A program made the position numbers and the translations under genes. Source: Lachnoclostridium sp. An169 (GTDB lineage: Bacteria; Bacillota; Clostridia; Lachnospirales; Lachnospiraceae). From it: a DNA stretch of 64,000 bases. Under the pieces are notes generated by a model. It worked only from the letters and a program-made list of their open reading frames with translations. It was not told the origin of the DNA and ran no database searches. The stretch covers positions 26,394 through 90,393 of the forward strand of contig NZ_NFKT01000020.1 in the NCBI RefSeq assembly GCF_002160525.1, read 5' to 3'. Within the stretch, counting starts at the first letter, position 1; each line of letters opens with the position of its first letter. Of this stretch, positions 45,316 through 54,081 are shown piece by piece.

Positions 45316-47172
45316 TTACTCCGGATACTTTGTGATCCAGAACGAATTCAGAATATTAATCAGCATAACAACCATATCGGCAAGAATGGCGTTCTGCATG
45401 GTGATATATCCGAGAAATGCCAGAATCACCATAACCACTTTCATCCCCACCGCGAAAATCATGTTCTGCCTTACCGAGCGCATCACAGCCCCGGATATCC
45501 GGACCGCATTGATGATCCGGGAAGGCTCGTCCTCCATCAAAATAATATCGGCTGCCTCCAGAGCCGCATCGGATCCCAGGCCGCCCATGGCGATCCCTAC
45601 ATCCGCCAGCACCAGAACCGGAGCGTCGTTGATCCCGTCGCCCACATAGACAAGTTTCTCACCCTCTGTCTCACTCTCCATGAAGCTTCTGACCTGCTCC
45701 ACCTTATCCTCGGGCATCATCTCCGCAAACACACTGCTGATTCCCAGTTCCGCCGCCACGCTCTCCGCAATCCGGTCATTGTCGCCGGTCATCATCACCG
45801 CTGCCAGCTCCTTTTTATTCAGCCAGCGGATCAGCTTTTTCGCCCCGGGCCTTATGATATCCGAGAGAATGATGCATCCTGCATATTCGCCGTCCACGAT
45901 CACATACACCGCTGTTCCCGGCTCATCTGCCGGCACATACCGGAAGTTCTTCCGTTCCATCATTCTCTCATTGCCCACATAAACCGTGCATTCATCCACT
46001 ACCGCCCGCAGTCCGCAGCCCGGATATATTTTCACACAGCTTACGCGGTCCGGGTCGATGGGCTCTCTGCAGGCGCTGCAGAGCGACTGTCCGATGGGAT
46101 GTTCCGAATAGCACTCGGCCGCTGCTGCCAACTCAAGCAGCCGTTCCTCCGGCATTCCCTCAGAGAGTATCTTCCTCACCCGGAATCCGCCTTCCGTAAG
46201 CGTTCCCGTCTTGTCAAACACAAAGGTATCCGCCTTTGTCAGCGCCTCCATACACGCCCCGCTCCGGACCAGAACGCCCTGTCCGGACGCAGCGCTGATC
46301 CCGCCCAGAAAGGCAAGGGGCAGGGACACCATCAGCCCGCACGGGCATGCCGCCACCAGAATAATCAGCGCCCGGTATATCCACGTGGACTCATCCCCGC
46401 CCAAAAGCAGAGGCGGCAGGAGCACGGTAAGCACTGCAGCCAGGATGGCCGCCGGAGTGTAGAACCGGGTAAAACGGTCCGCAAAGGCGAGCGCTCCTGT
46501 CTTCTTCCCGTTTGCCTCCTCCACGATCCGCATGATCCGGGAGGCGGTGGAATCCTGATAAAGTTTCTGTACTTTCGCCTCCAGCACGCTGGTCAGATTG
46601 ACGCTTCCGCTGTAAAGCCTGTCCCCCACTGCAACCGGCTTCGGATCCGACTCGCCGGTGAGCGCCTTCATATCAATCATGCTGCTTCCCTCTGTGACAA
46701 CCGCATCCACCGGAATCTTTTCCCCCGGTCTGAGCAGAATCGTCTGCCCTTTCTTCAGCTCCCGGGTCAGCACCGTGCGCTCGCCGCCCTCCTCTTTCAG
46801 GATGGCAGACTCCGGACGGATATCAAGAAGGTCTGCGACAGATCTCCGGGTTCGGCTTAAGGAGATCACCTCCACCAGTTTTCCCACCTGATAGAAAAGC
46901 ATGGCGCCTGCAGCTTCCCGGCTTCTCCCCACACAGAACGCCCCTGTTGTGGCGAGAATCATGAGCAGATTCTCATCCAGGAAACGGAATCCCGGCACTT
47001 TTTTCAACTGTTCCCAGTAAGTGGACGCCGCCATTACCGCATATGCCAGGATGAACCCCCACAGCGCATGTCTTTCTTCCAGAATCCCATAGGAAGCCAT
47101 TGCCCAGACACCGGCATAAATCAACGCCCCCGCTCCGACTTCGACTGCTTTGTACTTCACTTCTTTTGTCAT
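45316..47172 (-). CDS. Heavy-metal-translocating P1B-type ATPase (Zn/Cd/Pb type)
   Basis: A 618-residue pump with the transport-site motif AACPCGLMVSLPLA (CPC), the phosphorylation motif DKTGTLTEGG, the P1B-specific HP motif YSEHPIGQS, TGE in ALTGESDP, and GDGINDAPVL. Sequence around CPC and the C-terminal helices fits the ZntA/CadA group more than copper pumps. There is no N-terminal heavy-metal-associated domain and no His-rich start, so it is a short form. It has a strong promoter upstream (47242-47270). Confidence 0.92.
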   Translation of the reverse strand: MTKEVKYKAVEVGAGALIYAGVWAMASYGILEERHALWGFILAYAVMAASTYWEQLKKVPGFRFLDENLLMILATTGAFCVGRSREAAGAMLFYQVGKLVEVISLSRTRRSVADLLDIRPESAILKEEGGERTVLTRELKKGQTILLRPGEKIPVDAVVTEGSSMIDMKALTGESDPKPVAVGDRLYSGSVNLTSVLEAKVQKLYQDSTASRIMRIVEEANGKKTGALAFADRFTRFYTPAAILAAVLTVLLPPLLLGGDESTWIYRALIILVAACPCGLMVSLPLAFLGGISAASGQGVLVRSGACMEALTKADTFVFDKTGTLTEGGFRVRKILSEGMPEERLLELAAAAECYSEHPIGQSLCSACREPIDPDRVSCVKIYPGCGLRAVVDECTVYVGNERMMERKNFRYVPADEPGTAVYVIVDGEYAGCIILSDIIRPGAKKLIRWLNKKELAAVMMTGDNDRIAESVAAELGISSVFAEMMPEDKVEQVRSFMESETEGEKLVYVGDGINDAPVLVLADVGIAMGGLGSDAALEAADIILMEDEPSRIINAVRISGAVMRSVRQNMIFAVGMKVVMVILAFLGYITMQNAILADMVVMLINILNSFWITKYPE

Positions 47173-47241
47173 ATCTTTTTCCCAAAACAGGAACGCCGCG
47201 AATGCTGCCGCATCCCTGCCCCCTCGTTTTTGTACTCTCTC

Positions 47242-47270
47242 ATGATACCATACCCGTTTTTGTTTGTCGA
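47242..47270 (-). promoter_or_regulatory. Promoter of the P-type ATPase-lipoprotein operon
   Basis: Minus strand TCGACA (47265-47270), 17-bp spacer, TATCAT (47242-47247) preceded by TGG (extended -10), about 70 bp before the start codon. Confidence 0.8.
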
Positions 47271-47285
47271 GCCGCAGAAGACGCG

Positions 47286-47323
47286 GAAAAAGCCGGATCA
47301 GGAAGTTTTCTTCCTGTCCGGCT
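47286..47323 (-). terminator. Intrinsic terminator of the alarmone synthetase gene
   Basis: Minus strand GCCGGACAGGAAG / CTTCCTGATCCGGC with a short A-rich loop, followed by TTTTT. It begins 16 bp after the stop codon. Confidence 0.88.
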
Positions 47324-47338
47324 CCTCTTCTCTGCTAT

Positions 47339-48079
47339 TCAGTTTTCACTCAAATGAAATCTTTTCTGCTCTGTCCTGGTCCCTACGACATGGTCGAGAA
47401 CGTCATCCATAAACTCTCTGTTGGCGTCATGCACGATGCACTCCTGAATCGCTTCGTTCAGCGACAGCATCTTCTCATCCAGCTCTGATACCATCTTCGC
47501 ACATTCCCGCAGATCCCTGCTTATGTAGTCCGGGGCATTCCCCTCGAATTTGTAATAAATCTTATGCTCCAGACTGGCCCAGAAATCCATGGCAATCGTG
47601 CGGATCTGGATCTCCACTTTTGTGTCCACAACACTGTCCGACAGGAAAATCGGCACGGACACGAGCATATGGTAGCTCTTATACCCGCTCTCCTTGGGAT
47701 ATCTGATATAATCCTTGATGGAGAGCACCTTTAAGTCACTCTGGTTGCCTATCATTTCTGCCAATCGATAAATGTCTGACGTAAAAGAACAGATAAGGCG
47801 TACCCCCGCGATGTCGTTCACATACCGCACCATATTCTCAATCGAAGTCTCGTAGCCGTAGCGCTTCAGTTTTTTCACGATGCTTTCCGGCGTCTTGATC
47901 CTGGTCTTGATATGCTCAATCGGGTTGTACTGATGCACATGCTGGAACTCATCGTTTAAGATCTCCAGCTTTGTCCCAACTTCCTTGAGTGCTGCATTGT
48001 AAAGAAATATAACTGTCTTCCAGCTGTCGACGTCCTCGTAGCTCTTTAACGCAGCCTCAACCTGTTGCTCACCTTTCAT
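47339..48079 (-). CDS. relQ: Small alarmone synthetase (RelQ/YjbM-type GTP pyrophosphokinase)
   Basis: About 246 residues, single synthetase domain without the hydrolase, TGS or ACT domains of long RSH proteins. Visible motifs: RIKTPESIVKKLKRYG, VNDIAGVRLICSF, the G-loop SIKDYIRYPKESGYKSYHM, and EIQIRTIAMDFWASLEHKIYYK given as EIQIRTIAMDFW and ASLEHKIYYK. It makes (p)ppGpp from ATP and GDP/GTP. I prefer the ATG at 48079 because GGGGGA lies 8 nt upstream of it but directly touches the ATG at 48088. Confidence 0.93.
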   Translation of the reverse strand: MKGEQQVEAALKSYEDVDSWKTVIFLYNAALKEVGTKLEILNDEFQHVHQYNPIEHIKTRIKTPESIVKKLKRYGYETSIENMVRYVNDIAGVRLICSFTSDIYRLAEMIGNQSDLKVLSIKDYIRYPKESGYKSYHMLVSVPIFLSDSVVDTKVEIQIRTIAMDFWASLEHKIYYKFEGNAPDYISRDLRECAKMVSELDEKMLSLNEAIQECIVHDANREFMDDVLDHVVGTRTEQKRFHLSEN

Positions 48080-48115
48080 CACGGACATCCCCCATTGGTT
48101 GTTTTGTTCGTGACA

Positions 48116-48144
48116 ATTATACCATATTTTGTACCTGTTGTCAC
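48116..48144 (-). promoter_or_regulatory. Promoter of the alarmone synthetase gene
   Basis: Minus strand GTGACA (48139-48144), 17-bp spacer, consensus TATAAT (48116-48121) preceded by TGG. An inverted repeat (AGAGTTTA / TAAACTCT, 48145-48175 region) lies just upstream. Confidence 0.82.
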
Positions 48145-48169
48145 AGAGTTTACTCTATTTTTATAAACT

Positions 48170-49213
48170 CTAAAGTTCCAGCTTCATATCCCCCGGATGG
48201 ATCCAGCGCTTCTTCCGCATAAATTCGGATATAAGCAGGGTGATCACCGCCGGAAGCACGAACTGGATCAGGACGATCTTGAGCATGACAATCGCCTGTG
48301 CTTCTGTCTGCGTCATAACCTGCCAGGTCATCAGCGGCCCCACAAGCCCGGCTGTCCCCATTCCGGACCCGGTGGCATTGTTGGTCATATGGAACAGCAT
48401 GGTGCTGACCGGCCCCAGTATGGCGCTGGAGAGAATCGGCGGGATCCAGATCTGGGGATGCCGCACAATGTTCGGCACCTGCAGCATGGATGTCCCCAGT
48501 CCCTGGGAGAGCAGACCGCCGATCTTATTCTCCCGGTAGCTGGCCACCGCAAAACCGATCATGTTGCAGCAGCATCCCACCGTGGCAGCCCCCGCCGCAA
48601 GCCCGGAAAGGTTGAGAATAACTCCCAGGGCCGCGGAACTGATGGGCAGGGTCAGGATCATTCCCATGAGCACAGAGACCACGATTCCCATGACAAAGGG
48701 CTGCTGTTCTGTCCCCCAGTTGATCAGCGAGCCAAGCCAGGACATGAATGTGGAGATCGGCGGTCCCACAAACAGTCCCACCGCCGATCCCAGACCGATG
48801 CACACCAGCGGGGTCAGGATAATGTCAAGCCTTGTTTTTCCAGAGATCAGGATGCCGACCTCGATGGCTATGTACGCTGCCACAAAAGCTCCCAGAGGCT
48901 CCCCCGGTCCGCTTAAGACAACCGCACCGCCTGAGAGAATCGCTCCGGAGCGGATATTTCCGGCAAACGCGCCGATCATTCCCACCACCCCGGCCGATGC
49001 GATCACCAGGTGCGGCGCATCCAGCTTCCTCGCAGTCGCCACACCGATTCCCGCGCCGGTGAGAGATGCCGCGACTTTTCCCAGGAGATATATGAGGTTC
49101 CCGATGTCTCCTCCCGCGAAAAGTCCGATCTGCTGTATGATTGTGCCAATGATCAGCGTGGCGAACAGCCCCTGCGCCATTCCGCTCAAACCGTCAATAA
49201 ATATTCTCTTCAT
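48170..49213 (-). CDS. PTS-type sugar permease IIC (PTS_EIIC_2 family)
   Basis: A 347-residue polytopic protein with about nine transmembrane segments, including IFIDGLSGMAQGLFATLIIG, PLGAFVAAYIAIEVGILISG, SSAALGVILNLSGLAAGAA and a terminal LIQFVLPAVITLLISEFMRK. It belongs to the IIC family that lacks linked IIA/IIB domains; substrate unknown. No other PTS subunit is adjacent. The start at 49213 (MKRIFIDGLSGMAQG) follows AAGGGGAGACAG; a longer frame reaches back into the preceding gene. It lies 16 bp after the GNAT-like gene in the same direction. Confidence 0.85.
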   Translation of the reverse strand: MKRIFIDGLSGMAQGLFATLIIGTIIQQIGLFAGGDIGNLIYLLGKVAASLTGAGIGVATARKLDAPHLVIASAGVVGMIGAFAGNIRSGAILSGGAVVLSGPGEPLGAFVAAYIAIEVGILISGKTRLDIILTPLVCIGLGSAVGLFVGPPISTFMSWLGSLINWGTEQQPFVMGIVVSVLMGMILTLPISSAALGVILNLSGLAAGAATVGCCCNMIGFAVASYRENKIGGLLSQGLGTSMLQVPNIVRHPQIWIPPILSSAILGPVSTMLFHMTNNATGSGMGTAGLVGPLMTWQVMTQTEAQAIVMLKIVLIQFVLPAVITLLISEFMRKKRWIHPGDMKLEL

Positions 49214-49229
49214 CTGTCTCCCCTTCCCG

Positions 49230-49661
49230 TCAGTTCCTCGAAAGTACGCTCCAGCTTCCTTCGCTGTCCGAAAGCCCCGCAAAGCAGTCCACAGCCTCGT
49301 TTTTTTCATCAAAAAGCGCCGGCATATGCTGCGTCTCTTCCATATTATAATCTGTCAAAAGCCAACTCGCGATATTGACATTGTCCTTTCTCCCCGCCAC
49401 GCGGTCCGGAGCCATAATCCCGAACATCTGCTCCAGGAAGTCCACTTCCACCTTGTTTTCCTCACTGTACAGGAGAAGATTCCTGTACAGCCAGAGGTAA
49501 ACGCCCCGGCAGACCTCTCCTTCCACATCCACATAGACGGTCTGAAACCTCTCGTCAAATCCGTATTTTTCGATGGCTGCAAGAACCGCGCGTCCGTAAG
49601 GCTCGCCTTCCAGATACTTTCTCACCATCTCCATGTCGCTGACTGTACATTCTCTTATCAT
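49230..49661 (-). CDS. Truncated GNAT-like N-terminal domain protein
   Basis: A 143-residue protein that starts like the two-part GNAT acetyltransferases of Clostridia (MIRECTVSDMEMVRKYLEGE, VYVDVEGEVCRGVYLWLYRN) but ends before any acetyl-CoA-binding loop (no Q/RxxGxG/A). It may be a naturally short domain or a 3'-truncated gene. It has a near-perfect promoter (49709-49737) and is followed by the PTS IIC gene, so it is probably expressed. Confidence 0.65.
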   Translation of the reverse strand: MIRECTVSDMEMVRKYLEGEPYGRAVLAAIEKYGFDERFQTVYVDVEGEVCRGVYLWLYRNLLLYSEENKVEVDFLEQMFGIMAPDRVAGRKDNVNIASWLLTDYNMEETQHMPALFDEKNEAVDCFAGLSDSEGSWSVLSRN

Positions 49662-49708
49662 TTCCGGTTCCTCCTGCTTATCCTGTGATCTTTTTTCCTC
49701 TGCACGTC

Positions 49709-49737
49709 AGTATACGGATTTTTCTTTTTTCTGTCAA
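49709..49737 (-). promoter_or_regulatory. Promoter of the GNAT-like/PTS IIC pair
   Basis: Minus strand TTGACA (49732-49737), 17-bp spacer, TATACT (49709-49714). It diverges from the plus-strand promoter that starts 11 bp away. Confidence 0.88.
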
Positions 49738-49747
49738 GAAGCTCCCC

Positions 49748-49776
49748 GTGACTTTTCCCGTCTTTCATGGTATAGT
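49748..49776 (+). promoter_or_regulatory. Promoter of the 87-residue plus-strand gene
   Basis: Plus strand GTGACT (49748-49753), 17-bp spacer, TATAGT (49771-49776) preceded by TGG (extended -10). Confidence 0.72.
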
Positions 49777-49819
49777 GATATACTGTGAAACAGAAGTTTA
49801 TTTCGAAAGGAGTTTTTAC

Positions 49820-50083
49820 ATGTTCCGTTTATGGGCGAAAGAATTTAAAGATAACCGGATGCTTCGGGACACCGTCATCTGCGATGAGACGGAAGATACA
49901 CGCACTCACAAAATATTCAACGCTCTCGATGCCGTCTGCTATGAATTCGATCTGAGCAAGCCGATCTGGCTTGACTCCACCATTGCAGAATTCAAGCGCC
50001 ACGCAAAAGCGCGTTTTTATCAGGATAATTTTGTAGATTCCATCGATTTTGACTACCTGGAAATTCAGATAATCGAAGAATAG
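49820..50083 (+). CDS. Small cytoplasmic protein of unknown function, 87 residues
   Basis: Begins MFRLWAKEFKDNRMLRDTVI and contains DTRTHKIFNALDAVCYEFDL, PIWLDSTIAEFKRHAKARFY and a very acidic C-terminus FVDSIDFDYLEIQIIEE. Mixed alpha/beta, no membrane segment. It is well framed: promoter upstream, GAAAGGAG before the ATG at 49820, and a strong terminator overlapping the stop codon, so it is a genuine single-gene unit. I recognise the general type from clostridial genomes but know no function. Confidence 0.82.
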   Translation: MFRLWAKEFKDNRMLRDTVICDETEDTRTHKIFNALDAVCYEFDLSKPIWLDSTIAEFKRHAKARFYQDNFVDSIDFDYLEIQIIEE

Positions 50084-50115
50084 GCGCGGCTTTTTTACAG
50101 CCGCGCCCGTTTTTT
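50083..50115 (+). terminator. Intrinsic terminator after the 87-residue gene
   Basis: GGCGCGGCT (50083-50091) and AGCCGCGCC (50099-50107) form a 9-bp stem, followed by CGTTTTTT. The last base of the stop codon is part of the stem. Confidence 0.92.
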
Positions 50116-50148
50116 CGTCAGTGATCTTTTCCTGTCCTTCTCCGCTCT

Positions 50149-51543
50149 CTACTCGCTTCGTATCGCTGCCAGAGGGCTCAGCTTCATAGCCCTTACCGCC
50201 GGGAAGAAGCCGGCCGCCATTCCTACAAGTACGGCGAATCCCATGGAGAGAAGCATCAGCCACACAGGGATATAGGATGTCGTCCCGCCATAGGTCATGC
50301 CGCTTCCCGATGTGACAAAATTGATTGCCGCAGAGAGCACCGCGCTTAACACATTTCCGATAACGCCTCCCAGAAATCCGATAAACGCCGCCTCCAGAAG
50401 GAACATCTGCCTGATATTGCGCAGGCTGCAGCCGATCACTTTCATCACGCCGATCTCTTTCGTCCGCTCATAGATGGACATCATCATCGTGTTGGCGATA
50501 CCGATCGCCGCGACAAGAAGGGACACGGCTCCGATTCCGCCGAGGGCAGCCTGGACGGATGCCAGACTGGCTTTCATACTGTTGATATATTCGATATTTG
50601 AATATGCATCATATCCCATACTGCGGATCGTATTGCAGAGATCCTCTACATTGTCCATATCATCCGCCCGGACTGCCGCGGACGAATAAACAAATTTGCT
50701 GTACGGCTTCCCGCTCTTCGTCGTAGGCTGTCCCGGAATCGCTCTCCCGCGGAACTCCTTCTGAAGAGTCTCTTTCAGGCGGGTGAGATCACAGAACACA
50801 CTGTAGGAATTGTTGCTGTAGGTATCCGGGCCTCCTGCCAGCACACCGCAGGCGCCGACCACATATTTTTTCGCCGTCTTCGGGCCGGATACGCTGCCGC
50901 CCTCTCCTCCCATGGGCTCAGAATACTGGGACTGGTAATAGGTATCCTGATCCAGAATCAGAAAAATCTTGTCCTTTGCCAGGTCAAAATCCGGTTCATT
51001 TCCCTCCCAGAATCCTTCTCCGGTATTCCGGTCATAGAAGTTCATAATCACAGCATTTCCATAGAGGAGCTCCAGTTCCGGGCTCTCCGGATCCGGCAGG
51101 CTTCCGCCCGGCTCCAACTCCAGTTTCATGTCTGCCAGCGCCTCAGGGGTCATCCCGTAGATATCAAGCCATGCCTCGTAATTTCCTTTCAGCGCAAGCC
51201 CCTGCACATTGAGCACCGGCTCTGCGCTCACCACATGTTCCAGACTTCTGAGCTGATCGATCAAATCGTCCGTGACATATGTCTGGGACTCTTCTTCCCC
51301 GCTCCCGGACGCACTGTCATAGTAGTACATGCTGCCTTCCCAGCGTCCGCTCACCGTGATACTTGTCGAACCGCCGCTCTGCTCCACTTCCTCGTACATG
51401 GACTGCTGCAGTCCCAGGCCGAGAGAAATCATGACCACGATGGATGCCGTACCGATCACCACGCCGAGCACCGTGAGAAACGTGCGCAGTTTCCGCCGTT
51501 TCAGGCTACTCGCGCTCATCCTCAGTAAATCGCTCCACCTCAT
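50149..51543 (-). CDS. MacB/FtsX-type ABC transporter permease
   Basis: A 464-residue permease: first transmembrane helix FLTVLGVVIGTASIVVMISL, a large extracytoplasmic MacB-type domain (about 45-330), then three C-terminal helices (GIGAVSLLVAAIGIANTMMM, FIGFLGGVIGNVLSAVLSAA, VWLMLLSMGFAVLVGMAAGF) and the cytoplasmic motif ERTKEIGVMKVIGCSLRNI. Such permeases couple ATP hydrolysis to extracellular work rather than classic transport. The ATG at 51543 overlaps the CARDB gene by 38 bp and follows GGAGG; an internal ATG at 51519 is possible. Confidence 0.9.
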   Translation of the reverse strand: MRWSDLLRMSASSLKRRKLRTFLTVLGVVIGTASIVVMISLGLGLQQSMYEEVEQSGGSTSITVSGRWEGSMYYYDSASGSGEEESQTYVTDDLIDQLRSLEHVVSAEPVLNVQGLALKGNYEAWLDIYGMTPEALADMKLELEPGGSLPDPESPELELLYGNAVIMNFYDRNTGEGFWEGNEPDFDLAKDKIFLILDQDTYYQSQYSEPMGGEGGSVSGPKTAKKYVVGACGVLAGGPDTYSNNSYSVFCDLTRLKETLQKEFRGRAIPGQPTTKSGKPYSKFVYSSAAVRADDMDNVEDLCNTIRSMGYDAYSNIEYINSMKASLASVQAALGGIGAVSLLVAAIGIANTMMMSIYERTKEIGVMKVIGCSLRNIRQMFLLEAAFIGFLGGVIGNVLSAVLSAAINFVTSGSGMTYGGTTSYIPVWLMLLSMGFAVLVGMAAGFFPAVRAMKLSPLAAIRSE

Positions 51544-53152
51544 CCATCAATTCCTCCTCTTCCTCTGCCATCCTCTTCTTCTTTCTGCGCTTTACCACAA
51601 CCACAACAGCGATCACAACCAGCACGATGACCGCTGCAAGGGCTGCAAGGATCCCCGGAAGCGGGCTGCTCTGAGTCTCCTCAGGGAACTCCTCATACAT
51701 CCCCACATCCGTGATCTCCTCCATCGGACTGACCATCACCGTAAAGGGCTGTTCAACCGTAGTCACATTGCCCGCATCATCTTCATAGGAAAGCACCAGC
51801 TTACAGTTCGAGTCATCATAGGACTCGGCTACTGCGCTCACGATTGCATCCACGGTTCCGGTTGCGCCGGAGTCCAGATTGCCCACGAACTGTTCCTGTC
51901 CCTGAATCGCCTCGCTCTCGAAACGGACTTTCACGTTATACATCTTCACCTGACCCAGGTTGTACAGATTGCAGGTGATATTCGCCTCTTCTCCCACAGA
52001 TACGCTCTCCGGGTTGACCTGGATCTCGCTGAACTCATATCTTGCCTCCTGCTTCACCGGGATCGCCAGGCTGGACTGTCCGTCGTATTGTACCGCGTTT
52101 TTGTCTTCATAGAGCATGCTCATGGTGATGCTGTAAGGCTTCTGTACAAGATCCGCCCTTGCGTTCAGGTCGATGGAGATGTCTTTCGTCCCGTTCGCCG
52201 CAATATTTTCCAGATAAACGGAACTGGAACCTGACACCGGAAGAAATGCCGGAGCCTCCGCCGCCGCGTCCGTCCCCGCTGCCGGAGCCTGGAAATCAAA
52301 GAGCATGTTGGAGACACCCGTCCGTTTGGACGTATTCTTCAGATGCACGATCAGCTTGAAATTATCTCCCGCCTTAACTTCCGCAGGCTCTGTGCTGAAT
52401 CCGGTCACAATCACCCTGGGAACAGAAGCACTCTCCGTGTCTCCGCCACCGCCGCCTGAGATTACCGGATCCTCGTTGTATACGCCGCCGGGTTCAAGAA
52501 CATCACCGCCGGCACTTCCGCCCGTACTCCCCGGATTCGAAGGCTCCTGGGGGGTCTGCGGATCCTGAGGCGTCTGCGGATCCTGGGGCTTGTCTGTGCT
52601 GTCCCCGTCGTCCGGCTTCTCCTCCGCCTGAGTCTTTACGAAAACATACTTTTCTGTCTCATATATTTTCTGACCGTCGTCATATGTAATCTGAAACATC
52701 AGCTGATAGGACTTTCCCGTGACATCACTGCTTACAGTCAGCGGCTCCTTCTCGCTGCCCCACACCGCGGCAGCCTGCTTTCCCGCCTCAATCGTCCCCA
52801 GCTCAAGCTCGTAATTCAGCTTGTCCATATCGAAAGGCCATTTGTCCGTGCTTGTCACAACAGGGGTGATCCTTACATTCTGCGCATCTGTATTTCCCTT
52901 ATTGGATACGTTGATCGTAAGCGTGGTCTTCTCTCCCGCTGCAAACACCGGGGTGTCCTGTCCGTCGCCCACACTGATCGCGATCTGCTGCAGTGTACCG
53001 CTCCCGGCCTGCTCGCTGCTCCCGGTCAGAGTATTTCCTGTCAGTTTCGTCTCCGCTGCCGGATTCTTCGCCCACGCTCCTGTTGAAAAAATCATGGAGC
53101 ACGCAAATGCGGCGCAGAATATTTTTACTCCTGTCTTTTTAATCGGCTTCAT
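51506..53152 (-). CDS. Surface protein with CARDB-like domains, anchored by one C-terminal helix
   Basis: A 548-residue exported protein: signal peptide KIFCAAFACSMIFSTGAWA, two or three CARDB/immunoglobulin-like domains (AGEKTTLTINVSNKGNTDAQ, VKAGDNFKLIVHLKNTSKRT, SVGEEANITCNLYNLGQVKM), a Pro/Gln/Thr repeat linker (DPQTPQDPQTPQEP) and a C-terminal transmembrane helix (ILAALAAVIVLVVIAVVVVV) with a basic tail. It lies between the ABC ATPase and permease genes and likely acts as their extracellular partner. The start at 53152 (MKPIKKTGVKIF) follows GGAGGAGACAGAC; it overlaps the ATPase gene by 14 bp. Confidence 0.85.
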   Translation of the reverse strand: MKPIKKTGVKIFCAAFACSMIFSTGAWAKNPAAETKLTGNTLTGSSEQAGSGTLQQIAISVGDGQDTPVFAAGEKTTLTINVSNKGNTDAQNVRITPVVTSTDKWPFDMDKLNYELELGTIEAGKQAAAVWGSEKEPLTVSSDVTGKSYQLMFQITYDDGQKIYETEKYVFVKTQAEEKPDDGDSTDKPQDPQTPQDPQTPQEPSNPGSTGGSAGGDVLEPGGVYNEDPVISGGGGGDTESASVPRVIVTGFSTEPAEVKAGDNFKLIVHLKNTSKRTGVSNMLFDFQAPAAGTDAAAEAPAFLPVSGSSSVYLENIAANGTKDISIDLNARADLVQKPYSITMSMLYEDKNAVQYDGQSSLAIPVKQEARYEFSEIQVNPESVSVGEEANITCNLYNLGQVKMYNVKVRFESEAIQGQEQFVGNLDSGATGTVDAIVSAVAESYDDSNCKLVLSYEDDAGNVTTVEQPFTVMVSPMEEITDVGMYEEFPEETQSSPLPGILAALAAVIVLVVIAVVVVVKRRKKKRMAEEEEELMDEVERFTEDERE

Positions 53153-53915
53153 GTCTGTCTCCTCCCTCATTCTTTTTCCCGGACTCTTCCGGTCCCGCTT
53201 CTTTTTTCCGGTATTCTCCGGCGGCAGGGCGGTTCTCTTCCACCCGGATGATCTTTCCGTCTGATATGTGGAACACCCGGTCCGCATATCCCGCCAGATG
53301 ATTGTCGTGGGTTACCATCACAAGTGTGCGTTTCTGCTCCCTTACGATCCTCTGCATCAGGTGCATCACATCCTCGGATGTATGGGAATCCAGATTCCCC
53401 GTAGGCTCATCCGCAAAGATGATCTTCGGATCCGCCACAAGCGCTCTCGCCACGCCGACTCTCTGCTGCTGTCCTCCTGACATCTGGTTCGGCAGATGCT
53501 TCCGGTGCTTTTTCAGATCCACCAGAGCAAGCATCTGTTCCGCCTTCTTCATCCTGCTCTTCAGCGGTTCTCCCTTAAACATCAGGGGCATCGCCACATT
53601 CTCCAGGGCATTCATCGTCCCGATCAGGTGAAACGACTGGAAGATGAAACCCACATTCTCCCGGCGGAACTTCACAAGCTCATCCTCGTTCATTTTCTCA
53701 ATATGCCTGCCGGCGACAACCACTTCGCCCCGGGTCGGTTTCTCCAGACCTGCCAGCATATTCAGGAGCGTGGACTTCCCGGATCCGGACGTACCCACGA
53801 TCGCACAGAACTCTCCTTCAAAGATATCGAAGCTCACCCCGTCCAGGGCGTGGACAACCGAATCTCCGACGCGGTAGAGTTTGTACAGATTTTTTACACT
53901 GATTACACGCTTCAC
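53139..53915 (-). CDS. MacB-type ABC transporter ATP-binding protein
   Basis: A 258-residue ATPase with Walker A GTSGSGKSTLLN, Q-loop FIFQSFHL, signature MSGGQQQRVGVARAL and Walker B KIIFADEPTGNLDS, all characteristic of the LolD/MacB subfamily. The last 35 residues are a charged tail. The start is GTG, preceded by GAGGAGGAGAAC. It heads ATPase, CARDB protein, permease. A 13-bp direct repeat 50-90 bp upstream is a possible regulator-binding site. Confidence 0.93.
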   Translation of the reverse strand: MKRVISVKNLYKLYRVGDSVVHALDGVSFDIFEGEFCAIVGTSGSGKSTLLNMLAGLEKPTRGEVVVAGRHIEKMNEDELVKFRRENVGFIFQSFHLIGTMNALENVAMPLMFKGEPLKSRMKKAEQMLALVDLKKHRKHLPNQMSGGQQQRVGVARALVADPKIIFADEPTGNLDSHTSEDVMHLMQRIVREQKRTLVMVTHDNHLAGYADRVFHISDGKIIRVEENRPAAGEYRKKEAGPEESGKKNEGGDRHEAD

Positions 53916-53966
53916 GTTCTCCTCCTCATTTTTGCCATATAGTAAAATTTTAACAAAGATATACGG

Positions 53967-54002
53967 GATTTTCCTTAGATAATTATGAAGATTTTCTTAA
54001 GA
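53967..54002. repeat. 13-bp imperfect direct repeat upstream of the ABC operon
   Basis: GATTTTCCTTAGA (53967-53979) and GATTTTCTTAAGA (53990-54002), 11 of 13 bases identical apart from small changes, with starts 23 bp apart (about two helical turns), just upstream of the likely promoter of the MacB-type operon. A response-regulator operator is possible. Confidence 0.5.
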
Positions 54003-54048
54003 TTGTGAATACAGAATTTTCTGTCCGAAAAAAGATATATTTCCTCAC

Positions 54049-54077
54049 AAAAAAAGTCCCGTAAATACGGGACTTTT
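54049..54077 (-). terminator. Terminator after tRNA-Gly
   Basis: Minus strand AAAAGTCCCG-TATTTA-CGGGACTTTT followed by more T residues, 6 bp beyond the tRNA 3' end. Confidence 0.92.
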
Positions 54078-54081
54078 CGAG

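Noticed and set aside
44824..46860. A 678-codon plus-strand open frame
   Set aside because: It is the antisense of the P-type ATPase and lipoprotein genes, has a Pro/His/Arg-rich composition and no ribosome site or family resemblance.
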